Shown here piece after piece: positions 63,844 through 64,000 of a DNA stretch of 64,000 bases (the first letter of the stretch is position 1; every line of letters begins with the position of its first letter). Below the pieces are notes generated by a model. That model was given only the letters and a program-made list of their open reading frames with translations, was not told the origin of the DNA and did no database searches. Origin of the DNA: Saturnia japonica (lineage: Eukaryota > Arthropoda > Insecta > Lepidoptera > Saturniidae); NCBI GenBank assembly GCA_033032175.1, contig CM065324.1, positions 310,001 to 374,000 on the forward strand. The letters are read 5' to 3'. Both the position numbers and the translations under genes were made by a program.

Positions 63844-64000
63844 TCTATACTAATACTAATAATAAAATAAAGCGGAAAAGTTTTTTGTTTGTTTGTTTAA
63901 ACACGCTAATCTCTGCAACTAACAGTCGGATTCGAAAAATTATTTTTTATATGATAGCCAGACTCACGAGTAATAGTACCTAAAGGTTCTATTATAACAT
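63844..64000 (+). mobile_element. Helitron-like 5' end, runs off the window
   Basis: A|TCTATACTAATACTAATAA followed by TTTTTTGTTTGTTTGTTTAA and ACACGCTAATCTCTGCAACT is a widespread lepidopteran non-autonomous element start with the TC of Helitrons. Confidence 0.5.

Overview
This window reads as nuclear DNA of an insect, most likely a butterfly or moth. It is AT-rich, has interrupted genes with GT-AG introns, and carries a dense and varied set of transposons: mariner, maT, copia, BEL/Pao, RTE, R1-clade and CR1/Jockey-like LINEs, tRNA-derived SINEs, and Helitrons with CTAG ends. The species cannot be fixed from the sequence alone. No bacterial operons, CRISPR arrays, rRNA genes or intact tRNA genes were found.

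Only one complete host gene is visible. On the + strand, twelve exons between 4898 and 38517 join with perfect phase agreement at all eleven introns. They encode a 625-residue protein of the 'nose resistant to fluoxetine' (NRF-6-like) family: signal peptide, cysteine-rich NRF domain, then a multi-pass acyltransferase-3 domain. A TATA box, initiator and DPE-like motif lie just upstream, and a poly(A) signal lies just downstream. Introns 1 to 3 are 10.5, 11.2 and 5.6 kb and hold most of the transposons; introns 4 to 11 are short. A second signal-peptide exon of the same design and phase at 62463-62526 probably starts a tandem paralogue that runs off the right edge.

Layout. 1-4.8 kb: upstream sequence with a tRNA-SINE and old repeats. 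4.9-15.5 kb: exon 1 and intron 1, with non-autonomous Helitrons, a full-length mariner and a LINE that stops about 25 bp before exon 2. 15.6-26.8 kb: intron 2, with a BEL/Pao Gag remnant split by an RTE LINE, and a maT (D,D37D) transposon split by a nearly intact copia element and separately by a solo LTR. 27.1-32.8 kb: intron 3, with a degenerate two-ORF LINE. 32.8-38.6 kb: exons 4 to 12. 39-55.7 kb: intergenic LINE remnants, an R1-clade LINE, a Helitron coding remnant with its 3' hairpin, and a 334-bp retroposon with perfect target duplications. 56-59.1 kb: the most interesting region. 59.1-64 kb: old repeats, the paralogue's first exon, a second copy of the retroposon and a Helitron 5' end.

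The standout is at 55984-59075. A tRNA-derived SINE is split at its A box by two consecutive minus-strand insertions, bounded by three exact copies of a 14-bp target. The first is a 5'-truncated R1-clade LINE. The second is a full-length non-coding element of about 1.1 kb. It starts, exactly at the target junction, with a sequence that folds as an HDV-like self-cleaving ribozyme. Its body holds eleven covarying hairpins, and it ends in the LINE's own 3' region plus a poly(A) tract. This looks like a non-autonomous partner that uses an R1-clade LINE for mobilisation and a ribozyme to define its 5' end.
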